A stretch of DNA of 8,868 nt from Ruminococcaceae bacterium UBA1244 (GTDB lineage Bacteria > Bacillota > Clostridia > Oscillospirales > Acutalibacteraceae): positions 4,764 to 13,631 of the forward strand of contig DBWG01000130.1 in the NCBI GenBank assembly GCA_002308635.1. The letters run 5' to 3'. Position 1 is the first letter of the stretch, and every line of letters starts with the position of its first letter. Positions 7,521 to 8,868 of this stretch are shown here, piece by piece. Under the pieces are notes generated by a model. That model was given only the letters and a program-made list of their open reading frames with translations, did not search any database and was not told where the DNA came from. The position numbers were made by a program, and so were the translations under genes.

Positions 7521-7531
7521 GTATATCACAA
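7521..7531 (-). repeat. TTGTGATWWAY motif copy 4
   Basis: The plus strand reads GTATATCACAA, an exact direct repeat of the yebC copy at 7335-7345. It is preceded by a second GTATATC at 7511-7517, and TGATATAC at 7483-7490 is an 8-bp perfect inverted partner of 7521-7528. The block lies downstream of the candidate promoter and upstream of the recombinase start. Confidence 0.55.
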
Positions 7532-7580
7532 TACGGAATTGTTATATTCCCCTTATTTCTTTGATTATTTCAAGAGAGAT

Positions 7581-7587
7581 AGGGGGG
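7581..7587 (+). promoter_or_regulatory. Ribosome binding site that places the recombinase start at TTG 7593
   Basis: AGGGGGG lies 5 bp before an in-frame TTG at 7593-7595. It is the only strong purine-rich site in the region; nothing similar precedes ATG 7479. The protein that follows, starting LLRAVLNEFIYECK, begins as recombinases of this family do. Confidence 0.7.
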
Positions 7588-7592
7588 ATTTT

Positions 7593-8513
7593 TTGTTATT
7601 AAGAGCAGTTTTGAACGAATTTATCTATGAATGTAAAATCAGAAATCTGACACAGCAAACAGTCAAAGGTTATTACAATGGAAACAATCTGATGATCCAA
7701 TGGCTTAATGATAACCGAAGCATTAAAGATATTGAACAGGTCAAAACAGCGGATTTAAAAGCATATATTTTTTACAAATTAGACAATAATGCAAAAGATA
7801 CTTATATAAACGGCATTATCAAACAAATGAGAGCTTTTTTTAAATATGCTGTTGACAATGAATACATTGCAAAGAACCCTATATTAAATATCAAATGGGC
7901 GAGAGAGTCAAAACCACTGATTAAAACATTCACGGATAAACAAGCAAAACAATTATCTGATGCGTTTACCAATACTAATTATATTGAAAGCAGGAATAAA
8001 ACAATTGTTATTATGTTGCTTGATACAGGAATAAGGGCTAATGAACTATGTATTTTATCAGATAATTCTATTTCTGGAAATGTTCTAACTATTTTCGGCA
8101 AGGGTAACAAAGAAAGACAAGTAGGTATAAGTCCATTATTACAAAAACAGTTAATGGTTTATACCCGAATGAAAAGAATGTATTTTGAAGACAAGATAAT
8201 ACATAATGATTCTTTTTTTCTATCAAGAACAGGTCAAAAATGTACAGTAAACACGATAGAAAACATTATGACGAAATCGGGAAAAAGAATCGGAATAGAT
8301 GACAATATCAGATGTTCCCCGCATACTTGCAGACATTTCTATGCACAAACTATGGTCAAAAACGGAATAGATATATATAGTTTGTCAAGATTGTTAGGAC
8401 ATGGAAATATAAGTATAACTCAGCGTTATCTTGAATCTATGCTTGACAAGGACATTGTAACAAGAAGTATTATGACAAGTCCATTAATGAACATTGAAAA
8501 ATCACAAAACTAA
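7593..8513 (+). CDS. Tyrosine recombinase (integrase, XerC/D-like)
   Basis: Cuts and rejoins DNA at specific sites through a tyrosine-DNA intermediate. It has 306 residues from TTG 7593. An ATG at 7479 would add 38 residues of low-complexity, tyrosine- and phenylalanine-rich sequence with no ribosome binding site and is probably not used. Residues about 5-95 form the SAM-like core-binding domain (LTQQTVKGYYNGN, then YINGIIKQMRAFFKYAV). The catalytic domain follows with the full set: Arg148 in TGIRANEL, Lys170 in FGKGNKER, His244 and Arg247 in SPHTCRH, His270 in LLGHGN, and the nucleophile Tyr279 in ITQRYLE. There is no separate arm-binding domain ahead of the core-binding domain, so it is of the simple Xer-like build. 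Its base composition is far more AT-rich than the operon's, a sign of transfer. It likely moves an element whose other end is out of view, but a DNA-inversion role is also possible. Confidence 0.92.
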   Translation: MLLRAVLNEFIYECKIRNLTQQTVKGYYNGNNLMIQWLNDNRSIKDIEQVKTADLKAYIFYKLDNNAKDTYINGIIKQMRAFFKYAVDNEYIAKNPILNIKWARESKPLIKTFTDKQAKQLSDAFTNTNYIESRNKTIVIMLLDTGIRANELCILSDNSISGNVLTIFGKGNKERQVGISPLLQKQLMVYTRMKRMYFEDKIIHNDSFFLSRTGQKCTVNTIENIMTKSGKRIGIDDNIRCSPHTCRHFYAQTMVKNGIDIYSLSRLLGHGNISITQRYLESMLDKDIVTRSIMTSPLMNIEKSQN

Positions 8514-8534
8514 AACAATGGAGGCTATAAAACT

Positions 8535-8849
8535 ATGTTGCCCTTTGAACTTAAACGTGAACAGAATCTTAAAATCCTTGCAGACTTTACGGAGCAGCAT
8601 CCGGAGATGAAAGAGTTTATTGATCTGATGATGCGGTTTGACAGTTGGAAAGAAGACGATGAAAAGCCGGAAGGACGTATTCGGATTGTAGTAGGCAAAC
8701 AGCTGAAGAGCAAATTTCATGTTTATCTTTCGACATATCTTGCAAAACCTAAAATATATCTTAATAGTTATGGTACGTCACCATCTCTAACATTTAGAGA
8801 TGATAGGGGAGATCATGCTGATAATGGGTGTAGTATTAATCTTAGGTAA
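8535..8849 (+). CDS. Small protein of unknown function, 104 residues
   Basis: I do not recognise a family. TGGAGG (8519-8524) lies 10 bp before the ATG, and the gene starts 21 bp after the recombinase stop, so the two are probably co-transcribed. The N-terminal half is charged and looks helical (ELKREQNLKILADFTEQHPEMKEFIDLMMRF is spread over residues 5-35), and the middle (46-77) could form strands. No signal peptide, membrane segment or cysteine motif is visible. Arginine codons change along the gene: residues 8, 34, 48 and 50 use CGT or CGG, whereas 88, 91 and 104 use AGA or AGG. The same tail (from about 8770) is packed with inverted repeats. The last 20-25 residues may therefore be a later replacement, or the gene may be truncated. 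A role as a recombination directionality factor is conceivable from position alone, not from sequence. Confidence 0.6.
   Translation: MLPFELKREQNLKILADFTEQHPEMKEFIDLMMRFDSWKEDDEKPEGRIRIVVGKQLKSKFHVYLSTYLAKPKIYLNSYGTSPSLTFRDDRGDHADNGCSINLR
8782..8802. repeat. Perfect 9-bp inverted repeat in the tail of the last ORF
   Basis: CATCTCTAA (8782-8790) and TTAGAGATG (8794-8802) are exact reverse complements around CAT. Shorter inverted pairs adjoin or overlap it: ATGGT/ACCAT (8770-8774, 8780-8784), ATGAT/ATCAT (8800-8804, 8812-8816) and ATCA/TGAT (8812-8815, 8819-8822). TCTCTAA recurs at 8858-8864. No run of T follows, so it does not look like a Rho-independent terminator; a recombination site or protein-binding site is possible. 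Confidence 0.5.
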
Positions 8850-8868
8850 CTATTCAGTCTCTAAAAAC

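Noticed and set aside
7479..7592. N-terminal extension of the recombinase from ATG 7479
   Set aside because: No Shine-Dalgarno precedes it, the sequence is AT-driven low complexity, and a much stronger site precedes TTG 7593.
7380..7592. tRNA gene or riboswitch in the yebC-recombinase gap
   Set aside because: No cloverleaf, T-loop motif or known riboswitch core is visible; the AT-rich repeats explain the visible structure.
7380..8840. TATTAAT at 7380-7386 and 8834-8840 as element-flanking direct repeats
   Set aside because: Seven A/T-only bases in AT-rich DNA are expected by chance, and flanks do not match.

Overview
The window looks like the chromosome of a low-to-mid GC anaerobic Firmicute of class Clostridia, most likely a Ruminococcus-like member of the Oscillospiraceae. 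That placement rests on protein style, strong GGAGG ribosome binding sites and codon use; no rRNA or other marker is present. All real genes read left to right.

Bases 1-7379 are a compact housekeeping operon. It holds the 3' nine-tenths of carA (glutaminase subunit of carbamoyl-phosphate synthetase), a very long carB whose reading frame runs without a stop into a complete diaminopimelate epimerase (a CarB-DapF fusion of 1347 residues), pyrG (CTP synthase) and yebC (TACO1/YebC translation factor family). carA and carB overlap by 8 bp, carB-dapF and pyrG overlap by 4 bp (ATGA), and pyrG and yebC are 5 bp apart. CarA frees ammonia from glutamine and CarB uses it to make carbamoyl phosphate for pyrimidines and arginine. 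The fused DapF makes meso-diaminopimelate for lysine and peptidoglycan, and PyrG turns UTP into CTP.

Directly after the yebC stop codon the DNA becomes very AT-rich: by my count 23 of 90 bases in 7381-7470 and 24 of 90 in 7801-7890 are G or C, against 39 of 90 late in yebC (7201-7290). This right-hand part (7380-8868) holds a 213-bp non-coding stretch, a complete tyrosine recombinase most likely started at TTG 7593 rather than at the upstream ATG 7479, and a 104-residue protein of unknown function. It looks like the left edge of an integrated element, but its other end is outside the window.

The two main points of interest are the CarB-DapF fusion, with both enzymes apparently intact, and a family of four 11-base motifs (TTGTGATWWAY) at 7335-7531. 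One copy lies in the conserved 3' end of yebC and the other three lie upstream of the recombinase, so they are candidate recombinase, attachment or regulatory sites. A chain of short inverted repeats inside the tail of the last ORF (8770-8822) is a third, weaker signal.
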